Of a stretch of DNA of 64,000 bases, positions 33,838 through 42,482 are shown one piece after another; within the stretch, counting starts at the first letter, position 1, and each line of letters opens with the position of its first letter. The translations under genes were made by a program, and so were the position numbers. This DNA is from Ga0077527 sp038316355 (GTDB lineage Bacteria > Pseudomonadota > Gammaproteobacteria > Burkholderiales > SG8-41): positions 1 through 64,000 of the forward strand of contig JBBQAO010000007.1 in NCBI GenBank assembly GCA_038316355.1. The letters are read 5' to 3'. The notes under the pieces were generated by a model. That model did no database searches, had not been told where the DNA came from, and saw only the letters and a list, made by a program, of their open reading frames with translations.

Positions 33838-34907
33838 CAATGCCTTGCCGCTGTCGCCGCGCGCTGCGCCGGCACAAAACGCAAACCTCGCTCCAGCACG
33901 TCGGGAAGCACTTCGCTGCGCCGCTCCACGACGGAAATCCTGAAGTCGTTCAATGCCTGCCCAAAAATCCGCTGCACCTCAGGCACCGCATCCAGCGGAT
34001 GCAGCGGCCAGCAGAAACCCTCGAGCATCGATTCGTCGAACGGCGAGCTCAGGCTCAGGCGCAGTTCACCGGCGCCCGCCGCCAGCGCGTGCGCGGACAG
34101 CACCGCTTCGGGATCACCAACACTCATGCGGAAACGCCGCACGGTATTGCTGAGAAACAGGTTCAGCGCCGCCTCCAGTTGCGCACAGCGCCCGAGATAA
34201 GCTGCCTTGGCCAGCGGTTGCGGCGGCCGCGGCAGCGGCAGCACCTCCAGCCCGGGCTGCGCCAGCTGGCGCGCGAGTTCCTGTGTCAGCGGCATGCCCC
34301 AGGTGCCGATGTTGGAGGCAGACTCCAGGAACGACGGCAGATGTCGTGGCGTAACGCCGGCGCCCACCATGAAACGCAGGTGCACCTGCTCGCGGCCGGG
34401 CCCCACGGCGACCGGCTCCGGCGTCAGCGCTTCGGCTACTGCACGCTCCGCCGGATCGCGGACGGCGCGCCATAACGCGCAGGGTGACAAGGCTTCCAGT
34501 GCCGCGGCGCCGCACAGCGCATTGCCCAGACCGAAATTGCGCGTGGCGCCGATCGCGCCATGCTGTTCCAGCAGCGCAGTAATTTTTCCGACTTCAGGGA
34601 TTGCACCCGGCAAGGTCAGTTGCGTGCGCGCACCGGCGACGATGATCAGCGGGATGGCAAACAAGCGCAGGCCGATGCCCTCCCCGCCGCCGTCGATCGC
34701 TGCCGCCAGTGCCTGCCAGATACGGCTTGCATCAGCCGGCACACCGCTTTGCAGCGCTGCGCGGATGATCGCATCATCACCCGCCGCCAGCGCAGCATCG
34801 ATTTCCTTTGCCAGCCGTTCGCCTGCATCCTGCGCCGCTGCATCGAGCAGCGGATTCGCCGATGCCGCCATCACACGCGGCTCCGGCAGGAGTTCAATTT
34901 CGCTCAT
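33837..34907 (-). CDS. Conserved hypothetical protein
   Basis: The protein has 356 residues, with no signal peptide or membrane helices. It is Ala/Leu-rich and mixed alpha/beta. The segments RLFAIPLIIVAGARTQLTLP and a later GAGELRLSLSSPFDE give it a weak likeness to the DUF2863 family of Burkholderiales, which I could not verify. It overlaps the upstream Bug gene by four bases (ATGA) and the downstream srkA by one base, so translation is coupled through the series. Confidence 0.65.
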   Translation of the reverse strand: MSEIELLPEPRVMAASANPLLDAAAQDAGERLAKEIDAALAAGDDAIIRAALQSGVPADASRIWQALAAAIDGGGEGIGLRLFAIPLIIVAGARTQLTLPGAIPEVGKITALLEQHGAIGATRNFGLGNALCGAAALEALSPCALWRAVRDPAERAVAEALTPEPVAVGPGREQVHLRFMVGAGVTPRHLPSFLESASNIGTWGMPLTQELARQLAQPGLEVLPLPRPPQPLAKAAYLGRCAQLEAALNLFLSNTVRRFRMSVGDPEAVLSAHALAAGAGELRLSLSSPFDESMLEGFCWPLHPLDAVPEVQRIFGQALNDFRISVVERRSEVLPDVLERGLRFVPAQRAATAARH

Positions 34908-35887
34908 TCCACTTTCGCGCCGGACGCCTTGACGGCCCGCCCCCACTTCACCAGTTCGCTCCTGATATAGGCCGCGTACTGCTCCGGCGTATCACCGACA
35001 AACTCGGCGCCCTCGGCGATCATCCGGTCACGCAGATCCGGTGCCTGCAGCGCCTTGGTCGATTCGGCATGCAGTTTCATCACAATATCGCGCGAAGTGC
35101 CCGTGGGCACTGCCATGCCGAACCACGAGCCGGTTTCGAATCCTTTCAGCCCCTGCTCGTCCAGCGTCGGCACATCTTTTGCAGCATTGACCCGTTTCAG
35201 GCTGGTCACCGCCAGCGCGCGCAGACGACCGCTGCGCGCATGCGGCAGCGTTGACACCATCGCGCCGAAATAAACTTCGATGTGTCCGGCAATGATGTCG
35301 GCAATGGCTGGTGTTGCGCCCTTGTACGGCACATGCACCATTTTCACCCCGGCCATGGTTTTGAAGATTTCACCGGCCAGATGGTGCGGGCTGCCGATGC
35401 CCGTTGACCCATGTCGCAGCGAATCCGGATTGGCTTTGGCGATGGCGATCAGGTCTTTGGCGTTTTTTGCCGGCAGCGACGGATGCACGACCACAATGCC
35501 CGGCACCTTGGCAAAATTGGTGACGTAAACAAAATCCTTCAGCATGTCGTAATTCAGCTTCGGATACAGCGTCGGATTGATCGCATTCGCCACCGTCGGC
35601 ATGAACAGCGTGTAACCGTCAGGCGGTGCTTTTGCACCCAGTTCGGTGCCGATATTGGTGCCGGCGCCGGGACGGTTGTCGACAATCACCTGCTGACCCC
35701 AGGCTGCCGCCAGTTTCTGCCCCACTGCGCGCGCGAGCATGTCTGCCGTGCCGCCCGGCGTGTAGCCGACGATGTAACGAATGGTGCGCGACGGATAACC
35801 GGCAGCATCCTGGGCCAGCGCCGTAGCCGCTGTGCCGAACATTGCCATCACTGCGAGGTATTTACATAAGCATTTGTTTTTAAACAT
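34904..35887 (-). CDS. Bug/TctC-family extracytoplasmic solute receptor
   Basis: The 327-residue protein has a signal peptide (basic MFKNKCLCK, then a hydrophobic core, cleavage near ALAQ) and Bug landmarks: YPSRTIRYIVGYTPGG, GQQVIVDNRPGAGTNIG, GYTLFMPT and VPYKGATPAIADIIAGH. GGAGGAAAT precedes the ATG. It collects a carboxylate for an import or sensing system; no permease is adjacent. It lies 67 bases downstream of another Bug gene in the same direction. Confidence 0.92.
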   Translation of the reverse strand: MFKNKCLCKYLAVMAMFGTAATALAQDAAGYPSRTIRYIVGYTPGGTADMLARAVGQKLAAAWGQQVIVDNRPGAGTNIGTELGAKAPPDGYTLFMPTVANAINPTLYPKLNYDMLKDFVYVTNFAKVPGIVVVHPSLPAKNAKDLIAIAKANPDSLRHGSTGIGSPHHLAGEIFKTMAGVKMVHVPYKGATPAIADIIAGHIEVYFGAMVSTLPHARSGRLRALAVTSLKRVNAAKDVPTLDEQGLKGFETGSWFGMAVPTGTSRDIVMKLHAESTKALQAPDLRDRMIAEGAEFVGDTPEQYAAYIRSELVKWGRAVKASGAKVE

Positions 35888-35954
35888 ATTTCCTCCGACT
35901 CTGATTATTACTCGTTTGATTTGGTTGAGCCCCGTCGCCGCCGGGCATCAACCA

Positions 35955-36929
35955 TCAATCCACCCGCGCCCCGGACTCCTTCACGACTTTTGCCCATTTC
36001 GCGTAATCCGCCTTGACCACGCGGGTAAATGCTTCGGCGCTGCCGCCCGCAACATCCGCACCCTGCGCGTTCAGACGCTTGATCAGTTCCGGCTCACGCA
36101 GCGCGGTATTCAGTTCAGCATTGAGGCGCTTCACGATGTTCGCAGGTGTTCCCACGGGCGCGAAAATCCCGAACCAGTTGACGACTTCATATCCGGGCAC
36201 CGTTTCGGCAATGGCGGGCAGTTCGGGAAACGCCGCGGAGCGTTTCGGCCCGGTCACCGCGAGACCACGCAGCTTGCCCGATTTAACCTGAGGCGCCAGC
36301 GGCACCGCGCTGGCAATGGTGACGCCGATTTGTCCGCCCAGCATGTCGGTAATCAGCGGCCCGGTACCTTTGTATGGAATATGTTCCATGCGTATGCCGG
36401 CCATCGATTTGAACAACTCCACCGCCAAATGACTTGATGAACCGCTGCCTCCCGAACCGTAATTGAGTTTGCCAGGGTTGGCCTTGGCATAGGCAATCAG
36501 CTCCTTGACGGATTTCGCCGGCAGCGACGGCCCGGCTGCCATCATCAGCGGCACTGATACAAACTGCACCACCGGGGTGAAATCCTTGATCGCGTCGTAC
36601 GATACTTTTTTGTAGAGATGCGGATTGATGACATGGGGTATCGACGAAAACAGCAGTGTGTAACCATCGGCATTGGCGCGCACCGCAATTTCAGTCGCGA
36701 TCAGACCACCGGCACCGCCGCGGTTATCCACCACCATCTGCTGCCCCAGACGGTCACTCAACTGTTGCGCGGCAATGCGCCCCAGAATGTCGGCCGCGCC
36801 ACCCGGCGGGAATCCGACCACCAGGCGCACCGGACGATCCGGATATTCAGAGGCAGCAAAAGCTGCGGGATGAAAAAGCGTGGCGGCAATCAATGCCGCA
36901 AAAATGTTCCTGGCAAAAGGCAAATTCAT
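35955..36929 (-). CDS. Bug/TctC-family extracytoplasmic solute receptor
   Basis: The 324-residue receptor has a signal peptide (MNLPFARNIFAALIAATLFH, cleavage after AFAA) and the motifs YPDRPVRLVVGFPPGGAADI, GQQMVVDNRGGAGG, GYTLLFSS and IPYKGTGPLITDMLGG. The frame extends 34 residues upstream, but GAGGA before ATG 36929 and the signal peptide fix the start. It lies downstream of the first gamma-glutamyltransferase gene on the same strand. Confidence 0.92.
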   Translation of the reverse strand: MNLPFARNIFAALIAATLFHPAAFAASEYPDRPVRLVVGFPPGGAADILGRIAAQQLSDRLGQQMVVDNRGGAGGLIATEIAVRANADGYTLLFSSIPHVINPHLYKKVSYDAIKDFTPVVQFVSVPLMMAAGPSLPAKSVKELIAYAKANPGKLNYGSGGSGSSSHLAVELFKSMAGIRMEHIPYKGTGPLITDMLGGQIGVTIASAVPLAPQVKSGKLRGLAVTGPKRSAAFPELPAIAETVPGYEVVNWFGIFAPVGTPANIVKRLNAELNTALREPELIKRLNAQGADVAGGSAEAFTRVVKADYAKWAKVVKESGARVD

Positions 36930-37055
36930 GGTCGTTCCTCGATAATCATTATGGGATTGCGTTGAAAAAATGCAGAACCGCATACAGAACTGCACAGCAA
37001 TTGCTGGCAGCAATCGTGCCACCGGCATCAAGTCTGTTGCAGCCAGCGATGCCCT

Positions 37056-38774
37056 CTACCACCCCAGCACATAGGCTGGCCGTCGCGGATCCGCCCCGCC
37101 GTGCAGCACGCCCTGAGCGTGATCGTTGACAATGGTGCATACCGAACCGGCAAGCCAGGTCATGTCATCCCACCAGTAGACCTTGTGCCCCATCGCCTTC
37201 AAAGCCTCGCCAGTCTTGGCGTTGATGCGGGATTCGAGGTACAGACGTCCCGGGAAATAGGCATGCGGCTCGAACGAGCCGGGATAACTGTAATTGGCAA
37301 AACGCGGCGCCTCGACGGCATCCTGCACGCCCATGCCGAAAACATTGACGTTGAGGAAGACCTGGATCATCGCCTGGATCTGCACGTCGCCACCGGGTGT
37401 GCCAAAAGGCATGTAGGCGCGGCCGTTTTTCAATGCCAGCGCCGGATTCGGTGTCAGCCGCGGGCGTTTGCCCGGCGCGACCGACGACGGGTGCGTGGGA
37501 TCCGACCAGGATTGCGTACCGCGGCCGGAGCAGACGATGCCCACACCGGGAATGATCGGCGATTTGTCCGAGCCATCGGATGGTGTTGCGGAGAATGCGT
37601 TGCCGTGACGGTCGATCACGCACAGATAGGATGTGTCTCCCGGCCCCGGAGATTCTTCGGACTGTGGCGCCGGCACGCAGATATTCTCCAGTGCGGACAG
37701 CGTCTTCGGATCCCCCGCCGGCGGCATTCCCGGCCACGCCTCTTTGTCGCGAATCAGCGTCCGGCGCCACGCCGAATACTTCTCGGACAGCAGTCCGGTC
37801 AACGGCACCTTGACGAATTTGGGATCACCGAAATACTGATGACGGTCGGCGAAAGCCAGTTTCAGCGCCTCCGTGACAACATGGATGTATTGCGGCGTGT
37901 TGTGGCCCAGGGCTTTCAGGTCATAACCTTTCAGGATATTCAGCGCCATCGGCAGCGCCGGACCCTGCGACCATGGGCCGCAGGCGTGCAGTTCGATATT
38001 GCCGAATTTCGATTTCACCGTCGGCTCGAAATTGACCTTGAAATCCGCAAAATCTTCATACCGCATCAGACCGCCCTGCTGCGTGATCCATTTCGTCACG
38101 TCACGCGCGATGTCGCCTTTGTAAAACGCATCCCGTGCCGCCTGCAGTCCGGCCTTGCGCCCCTTGCGTTTGGCGCGGCGCTCCTGATCCACCATGTATT
38201 GCAGTGTGCGGCCAAGATCGGCCTGCACGAAGACCTTGCCCGGCACCGGTGGCTTGCCACCGGGCATGAAGACTTTTTTACTCGACGGCCAGCGCGAATA
38301 ATTATCGACATTGCTGCCGATGAATTCGGCCATCAGCGGATACATCGGAAAGCCCTTGCTGGCGAAACGAATCGCCGCCTCGGCGACTTCGCCGAAGCTC
38401 ATGGTGCCAAAGCGTGACAGCGAGGTAATCCACGCATCGGGCGCTGCAGGCACCACGCTGCGCAACACGCCGGGCGGAATTTTCCCGCCGTGGTGCTTCA
38501 GAAAATAATCCGCTGTCACTGCACGCGGCCAGACGCCAAGACCGTCTATGGAATGCACCTTGCGGTCTTTGGCCGTATAAATAATCTGCGGTGCAACGCC
38601 GCCGATATTGACTTTCTCGGTCTGCAGTACGCCGATGGCGAGACCGGCGGCAACGCCGGCATCTATGGCATTTCCGCCGGCCTCAAGTATTTCGAATGCG
38701 GCGTGAGCGGCGAGGTAATGACCCGCAGCAACGACATGCCGGGTGCCCATGATGCTCATGCGTTTGCTCGTCAT
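37056..38774 (-). CDS. Gamma-glutamyltransferase family protein (Ntn hydrolase)
   Basis: The 572-residue protein follows the family's single-chain precursor plan. GGNAIDAGVAAGLAIGV lies near 34-50, and the autoprocessing/nucleophile Thr381 in GPGDTSYLCVIDRHGNAFS starts the small subunit. Later come the GTPGGDVQIQAMIQV region and RFANYSYPG. No export signal is visible, so it may be cytoplasmic, and its substrate may be an amide other than glutathione. AAGGAGA lies five bases before the ATG. The open frame continues far upstream only as antisense of another gene. Confidence 0.9.
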   Translation of the reverse strand: MTSKRMSIMGTRHVVAAGHYLAAHAAFEILEAGGNAIDAGVAAGLAIGVLQTEKVNIGGVAPQIIYTAKDRKVHSIDGLGVWPRAVTADYFLKHHGGKIPPGVLRSVVPAAPDAWITSLSRFGTMSFGEVAEAAIRFASKGFPMYPLMAEFIGSNVDNYSRWPSSKKVFMPGGKPPVPGKVFVQADLGRTLQYMVDQERRAKRKGRKAGLQAARDAFYKGDIARDVTKWITQQGGLMRYEDFADFKVNFEPTVKSKFGNIELHACGPWSQGPALPMALNILKGYDLKALGHNTPQYIHVVTEALKLAFADRHQYFGDPKFVKVPLTGLLSEKYSAWRRTLIRDKEAWPGMPPAGDPKTLSALENICVPAPQSEESPGPGDTSYLCVIDRHGNAFSATPSDGSDKSPIIPGVGIVCSGRGTQSWSDPTHPSSVAPGKRPRLTPNPALALKNGRAYMPFGTPGGDVQIQAMIQVFLNVNVFGMGVQDAVEAPRFANYSYPGSFEPHAYFPGRLYLESRINAKTGEALKAMGHKVYWWDDMTWLAGSVCTIVNDHAQGVLHGGADPRRPAYVLGW

Positions 38775-38887
38775 GCGATCTCCTTGCGGGTATAAAGCGG
38801 AAATACCGGGAATGATACTGATTCTACTCCGCACTGCGTGTACCGCCGGCCCATCAACCACAAACTGGACGCCGGTGAAGACTGCAC

Positions 38888-38923
38888 AAGCCTGGCAAGC
38901 CTGGCAAGCTTGGTAAACTTGGT
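38888..38923 (+). repeat. Four tandem 9-bp repeats
   Basis: AAGCCTGGC occurs twice, followed by AAGCTTGGT and AAACTTGGT. It lies in the divergent promoter region between the ggt-like gene and the Bug gene, where regulators of both would bind. Confidence 0.85.
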
Positions 38924-38996
38924 AGACTCGTATTCCTGACAAACACCTGTGACGGAAATCGCTCCCGGATACAGGCAACATGAGGAGAACATCGAT

Positions 38997-39965
38997 ATGA
39001 AACTGTCCCATCTGGGCATCGCCGCTGTTGCCGGCACCCTGGCTTTGGCCGCCCCCGCGCAAGCGCAAAACTACCCCGTCAAAACGATCCGCCTGGTGAT
39101 TCCCTTCGCCGCCGGCGGCAACACCGACATCATCGGCCGTATCTTCGTGCCGAAAATGGCGGAAATCATCGGTCAGCAGATCATCATCGACAACCGCGGC
39201 GGCGCCGGCAGCATGATCGGCACTGAAGCGGTGATGCGCGCCGCCCCCGACGGCTACACCCTGCTGCTCGCCTCCGCCGCGCACACCATCAATCCGTCGA
39301 TGGTCAAAAAACTGCCCTACGATTCGGTCAGGGACTTCACGCCTCTCGGCGTGGTCGCCGACGTGCCCACCGCCTTCGTCATCCACCCCTCGCTGCCGCC
39401 GAAAAACGTCAAGGAATTTGTCGCCTTGGCCAAGGCGCGGCCCAACGACATTTTCTACTCGACCGCCGGCATCGGCACCGTCGGCCACCTCGCCGCGGAG
39501 TTGCTGATCTCGACCACCGGCATCAAGCTGACCGCCGTCCACTACAAGGGCACCGGCCCGTCGATGGTCGACCTGGTCGGCGGCCATATCCAGATGCAGT
39601 TCCCCAGCATGCCCGCCGCCGTTCCCTACGTTGCCGCGAACCGCATGCGCATGATCGGACAGACCGGAGAAAAACGTTCGCCCGCTGCGCCGACAGTACC
39701 GACCATGATCGAACAGGGCTACAAGGATTTCATCGTCTCCAGCGGCTTCGCGATGTTCGGCCCGGCCAATCTGCCGAAGCCGATTGCCGACCGCGTCAAT
39801 GCCGCGATGGCGCAGGCGCTGAAGGATCCCCGGGTCAACAAGACCCTGCTCGAACAGGGAGCGGAACCGACGGGCACCACACCTGAATCGCACGACAAAT
39901 TCAACCGTGCAGAAATCCAGAAATGGATCAAGGTCGTACGTGCCGCGGGTATCGAAGCGCAGTAA
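38997..39965 (+). CDS. Bug/TctC-family extracytoplasmic solute receptor
   Basis: The 322-residue protein has a signal peptide (MKLSHLGIAAVAGTLALAAP, cleavage after AQAQ) and the motifs YPVKTIRLVIPFAAGGNTDI, GQQIIIDNRGGAGS, GYTLLLAS and VHYKGTGPSMVDLVGG. GAGGAG lies eight bases before the ATG. A terminator separates it from the second ggt-like gene. It is divergent from the first ggt-like gene, giving a mirror arrangement of receptor and hydrolase. Confidence 0.93.
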   Translation: MKLSHLGIAAVAGTLALAAPAQAQNYPVKTIRLVIPFAAGGNTDIIGRIFVPKMAEIIGQQIIIDNRGGAGSMIGTEAVMRAAPDGYTLLLASAAHTINPSMVKKLPYDSVRDFTPLGVVADVPTAFVIHPSLPPKNVKEFVALAKARPNDIFYSTAGIGTVGHLAAELLISTTGIKLTAVHYKGTGPSMVDLVGGHIQMQFPSMPAAVPYVAANRMRMIGQTGEKRSPAAPTVPTMIEQGYKDFIVSSGFAMFGPANLPKPIADRVNAAMAQALKDPRVNKTLLEQGAEPTGTTPESHDKFNRAEIQKWIKVVRAAGIEAQ

Positions 39966-39990
39966 CGCATGCGCATCGTGTAGGTTAGAA

Positions 39991-40016
39991 TTCGGGGCTT
40001 CGTGCCCCGTTTACTT
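39991..40016 (+). terminator. Rho-independent terminator after the Bug gene
   Basis: CGGGGC-TTCGT-GCCCCG is followed by TTTACTTTTT, 27 bases after the stop codon. Confidence 0.85.
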
Positions 40017-40049
40017 TTTGGACCCCGTTTTCTTATTTAGAGCGCTTTT

Positions 40050-41639
40050 ATGCCCCCTCTCGACTTCCAGTTCCCCTATACCTCACAACGCATGCCGGTA
40101 CTGGCGCGCAATGTCGTCGCCACCTCGCAACCGCTGGCAGCGCAGGCAGGCTTGCGCATGATGCTCAAGGGCGGTAATGCGGTTGACGCCATACTCGCCA
40201 CGGCCATTGCACAGACCGTACTCGAACCCACCAGCAACGGCATCGGCAGCGACGCCTTCTGCATTCTGTGGGACGGCAAAAAACTGCACGGACTGAATGC
40301 CTCGGGACGCTCCCCCGCAGCCTGGACCGCCGACCGCTTCAAAGGCGCGCAGGCCATGCCCCAGCGCGGCTGGGATTCGGTGACCGTGCCGGGCTGCGTC
40401 TCGGCTTGGGCAGAAATGTCCGCCAAATTCGGCAAACTGCCCTTCGCCGACCTGTTCGAACCGGCAATCAAATACGCCACCGACGGCTACATGGTGACGC
40501 CGACCATCGCCCGGCTGTGGGCCAACCAGGCACCGGAACTGAAAAACCAGCCGGGGTACGCCGAGGCCTTCATGCCGCGCGGCCGCGCACCGGCCGCAGG
40601 AGAAAAATTCTCGTTCCCGGCGCAGGCCAGGACACTGACGCGGATTGCCGAAACCAAAGGTGATGCGTTCTACAAAGGCGATCTTGCCGAAAAAATCGTC
40701 GCCTGGGCCAAACAGCACGGCGGCGCAATGACGATGGACGATCTGGCCAGTCACAAGAACGATTGGGTGGAACCGATCGGCATCGACTACCGCGGCTACA
40801 CGTTGCATGAAATCCCGCCCAACGGCCAGGGCATCGCGGCGCTGATCGCGCTGGGCATCCTCGAGAACTTCGACATTGCCAAAATGCCGGTGGATTCGCC
40901 GGACAGCATGCACCTGCAGATCGAAGCGATGAAACTCGCCTTCGCCGACATCAATGAATATGTGTCCGATCCGGCAACCATGCGCATCACGCCCGCCGAA
41001 ATGCTCGACAAGGCTTACCTGAAAAAACGCGCGCAGCTGATCGACATGAAAAAAGCGCAGGACCCCGTGTTCGGCCACCCGGCCAAAGGCGGCACGGTGT
41101 ATCTGACCGCCGCAGACGAGTCGGGCATGATGGTGTCGTACATCCAGTCCAACTACGCCGGCTTCGGCTCCGGCGTCGTGGTGCCGGGGACGGGCATCAG
41201 CCTGCAGAATCGCGGCCATGGCTTCAGCCTGAAACCCGGCCATGCCAACATCGTCGCACCGCGCAAACGCCCGTTCCAGACCATCATCCCGGGATTCCTC
41301 AGCAAAAACGGCAAGCCGCTGATGAGTTTCGGTGTCATGGGCGGCTCAATGCAGGCTCAGGGTCACATGCAGGTGGTCTCGCGCATGGTCGACTACGGCC
41401 AGAATCCGCAGGCCGTCGCGGACGCGCCGCGCTGGCGCGTTGACACCGGCCTCAAGGTCGGCATTGAACACGGGGTCTCCGCCGATACCATCGCCGAACT
41501 GCGCGGGCGCGGGCACGATATGCCGCAGGCCGACCGCTGGTCCACCGACTTCGGCCGTGCCCAGTTGATCTACAAAATGGAGGATGGTTATTTTGCCGCC
41601 TCCGAACGCCGCACCGACGGCCAGGCCGTCGGATTCTGA
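40050..41639 (+). CDS. Gamma-glutamyltransferase family protein (Ntn hydrolase)
   Basis: The 529-residue second family member has GGNAVDAILATAIAQTVLEP near 42-61 and the nucleophile Thr349 in KGGTVYLTAADESGMMVS. VPGTGISLQNRG follows, then VMGGSMQAQGHMQV. It has no signal peptide. It is only distantly similar to the one at 37056, so the two are not a recent duplication. The substrate is unknown; a gamma-glutamyl or cephalosporin-type amide is plausible from the family. It runs on toward the gamma-carbonic-anhydrase-like gene. Confidence 0.9.
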   Translation: MPPLDFQFPYTSQRMPVLARNVVATSQPLAAQAGLRMMLKGGNAVDAILATAIAQTVLEPTSNGIGSDAFCILWDGKKLHGLNASGRSPAAWTADRFKGAQAMPQRGWDSVTVPGCVSAWAEMSAKFGKLPFADLFEPAIKYATDGYMVTPTIARLWANQAPELKNQPGYAEAFMPRGRAPAAGEKFSFPAQARTLTRIAETKGDAFYKGDLAEKIVAWAKQHGGAMTMDDLASHKNDWVEPIGIDYRGYTLHEIPPNGQGIAALIALGILENFDIAKMPVDSPDSMHLQIEAMKLAFADINEYVSDPATMRITPAEMLDKAYLKKRAQLIDMKKAQDPVFGHPAKGGTVYLTAADESGMMVSYIQSNYAGFGSGVVVPGTGISLQNRGHGFSLKPGHANIVAPRKRPFQTIIPGFLSKNGKPLMSFGVMGGSMQAQGHMQVVSRMVDYGQNPQAVADAPRWRVDTGLKVGIEHGVSADTIAELRGRGHDMPQADRWSTDFGRAQLIYKMEDGYFAASERRTDGQAVGF

Positions 41640-41682
41640 GTACTAAGGCACAACAGCGGGAACAACAGCGGAAACCACAGCG

Positions 41683-42207
41683 ATGAAATACAGTCTCGGC
41701 GACCGCAAGGTCGTCTGCAAGGGCGATTACTGGATCGCCCCCAACGCCATCGTCATCGGCAGCGTGATCCTTGAAAACAACGCCAGCATCTGGTGGAACT
41801 GCGTGCTGCGCGCAGACAGCGAAACGCTGACCATCGGCGAAAACTCCCAGGTGCAGGACGGTTCGGTGCTGCACGCCGACCCCGGCTTTCCGCTGACCCT
41901 CGAGAAAAACGTCAGTGTCGGCCACATGGCCATGCTGCACGGCTGCACTATTGGCGAGGGCAGCCTCGTCGGCATCAATGCGGTGATTCTCAACGGCGCG
42001 AAAATCGGCAAAAACTGCCTGATCGGCGCCGGCGCCTTCATCGGCGAAGGCAAGGAAATTCCCGACGGTTCGCTGGTGCTGGGCGCGCCGGGCAAAGTGG
42101 TGCGCCAGTTGTCCGCGGAGCAGATCAAGAACATCAACCGCATCGCCGACCACTACGTGCAGAACTTCAAGCGTTACCGCAGCGAACTCAAACCCGACGC
42201 ATCCTGA
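41683..42207 (+). CDS. Gamma-carbonic-anhydrase-like hexapeptide protein
   Basis: The 174-residue protein is a left-handed beta helix of the YrdA/CaiE type. Hexapeptide repeats are recognisable (IAPNAIVIG, IGENSQVQDGSVLH, IGEGSLVGINAVILNG, IGKNCLIGAGAFIGEG). His64, His81 and His86 are the metal ligands. It may hydrate carbon dioxide or be a structural homologue without that activity. A C-terminal helix follows (SAEQIKNINRIADHYVQ). It lies 43 bases after the ggt-like gene. Confidence 0.9.
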   Translation: MKYSLGDRKVVCKGDYWIAPNAIVIGSVILENNASIWWNCVLRADSETLTIGENSQVQDGSVLHADPGFPLTLEKNVSVGHMAMLHGCTIGEGSLVGINAVILNGAKIGKNCLIGAGAFIGEGKEIPDGSLVLGAPGKVVRQLSAEQIKNINRIADHYVQNFKRYRSELKPDAS

Positions 42208-42231
42208 ACGTCAAGCGAAGGGACGGTATCC

Positions 42232-42462
42232 ATGGCCAGCATGACGAAATTCGGATTCACGATCAGGACGCGCGGCGGCATGGTGGTGGAAAACCTGGTG
42301 GTGCAGGCACGCGACCGGGATGAAGCCGAAATGCGGATCCGCCAGATTTACCAGCATAGCGAAATCCTCGAGTGCAGCACCCTCGCCCCCGACAGTCGCG
42401 GCGACGGGGTCGACCTTGAAAGCATGATTTCGCTGATCAGCAAGCAGGAAGAACCGCGATAG
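42232..42462 (+). CDS. Small conserved hypothetical protein
   Basis: The 76-residue protein MASMTKFGFTIRTRGGMVVE has a mixed alpha/beta pattern (VVENLVVQARDRDEAEMRIR, IYQHSEILEC). No family was recognised. Clean codon use, an AGGGAC upstream and close spacing to the preceding gene support it as real. An inner ATG at 42241 is an alternative start. Confidence 0.7.
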   Translation: MASMTKFGFTIRTRGGMVVENLVVQARDRDEAEMRIRQIYQHSEILECSTLAPDSRGDGVDLESMISLISKQEEPR

Positions 42463-42482
42463 CCGGTTGCCCGGCGCAACAA

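Noticed and set aside
38775..39893. N-terminal extension of the first ggt-like protein to 945 residues
   Set aside because: The extra part is antisense to the Bug gene at 38997; a good ribosome-binding site and the family start lie at 38774.
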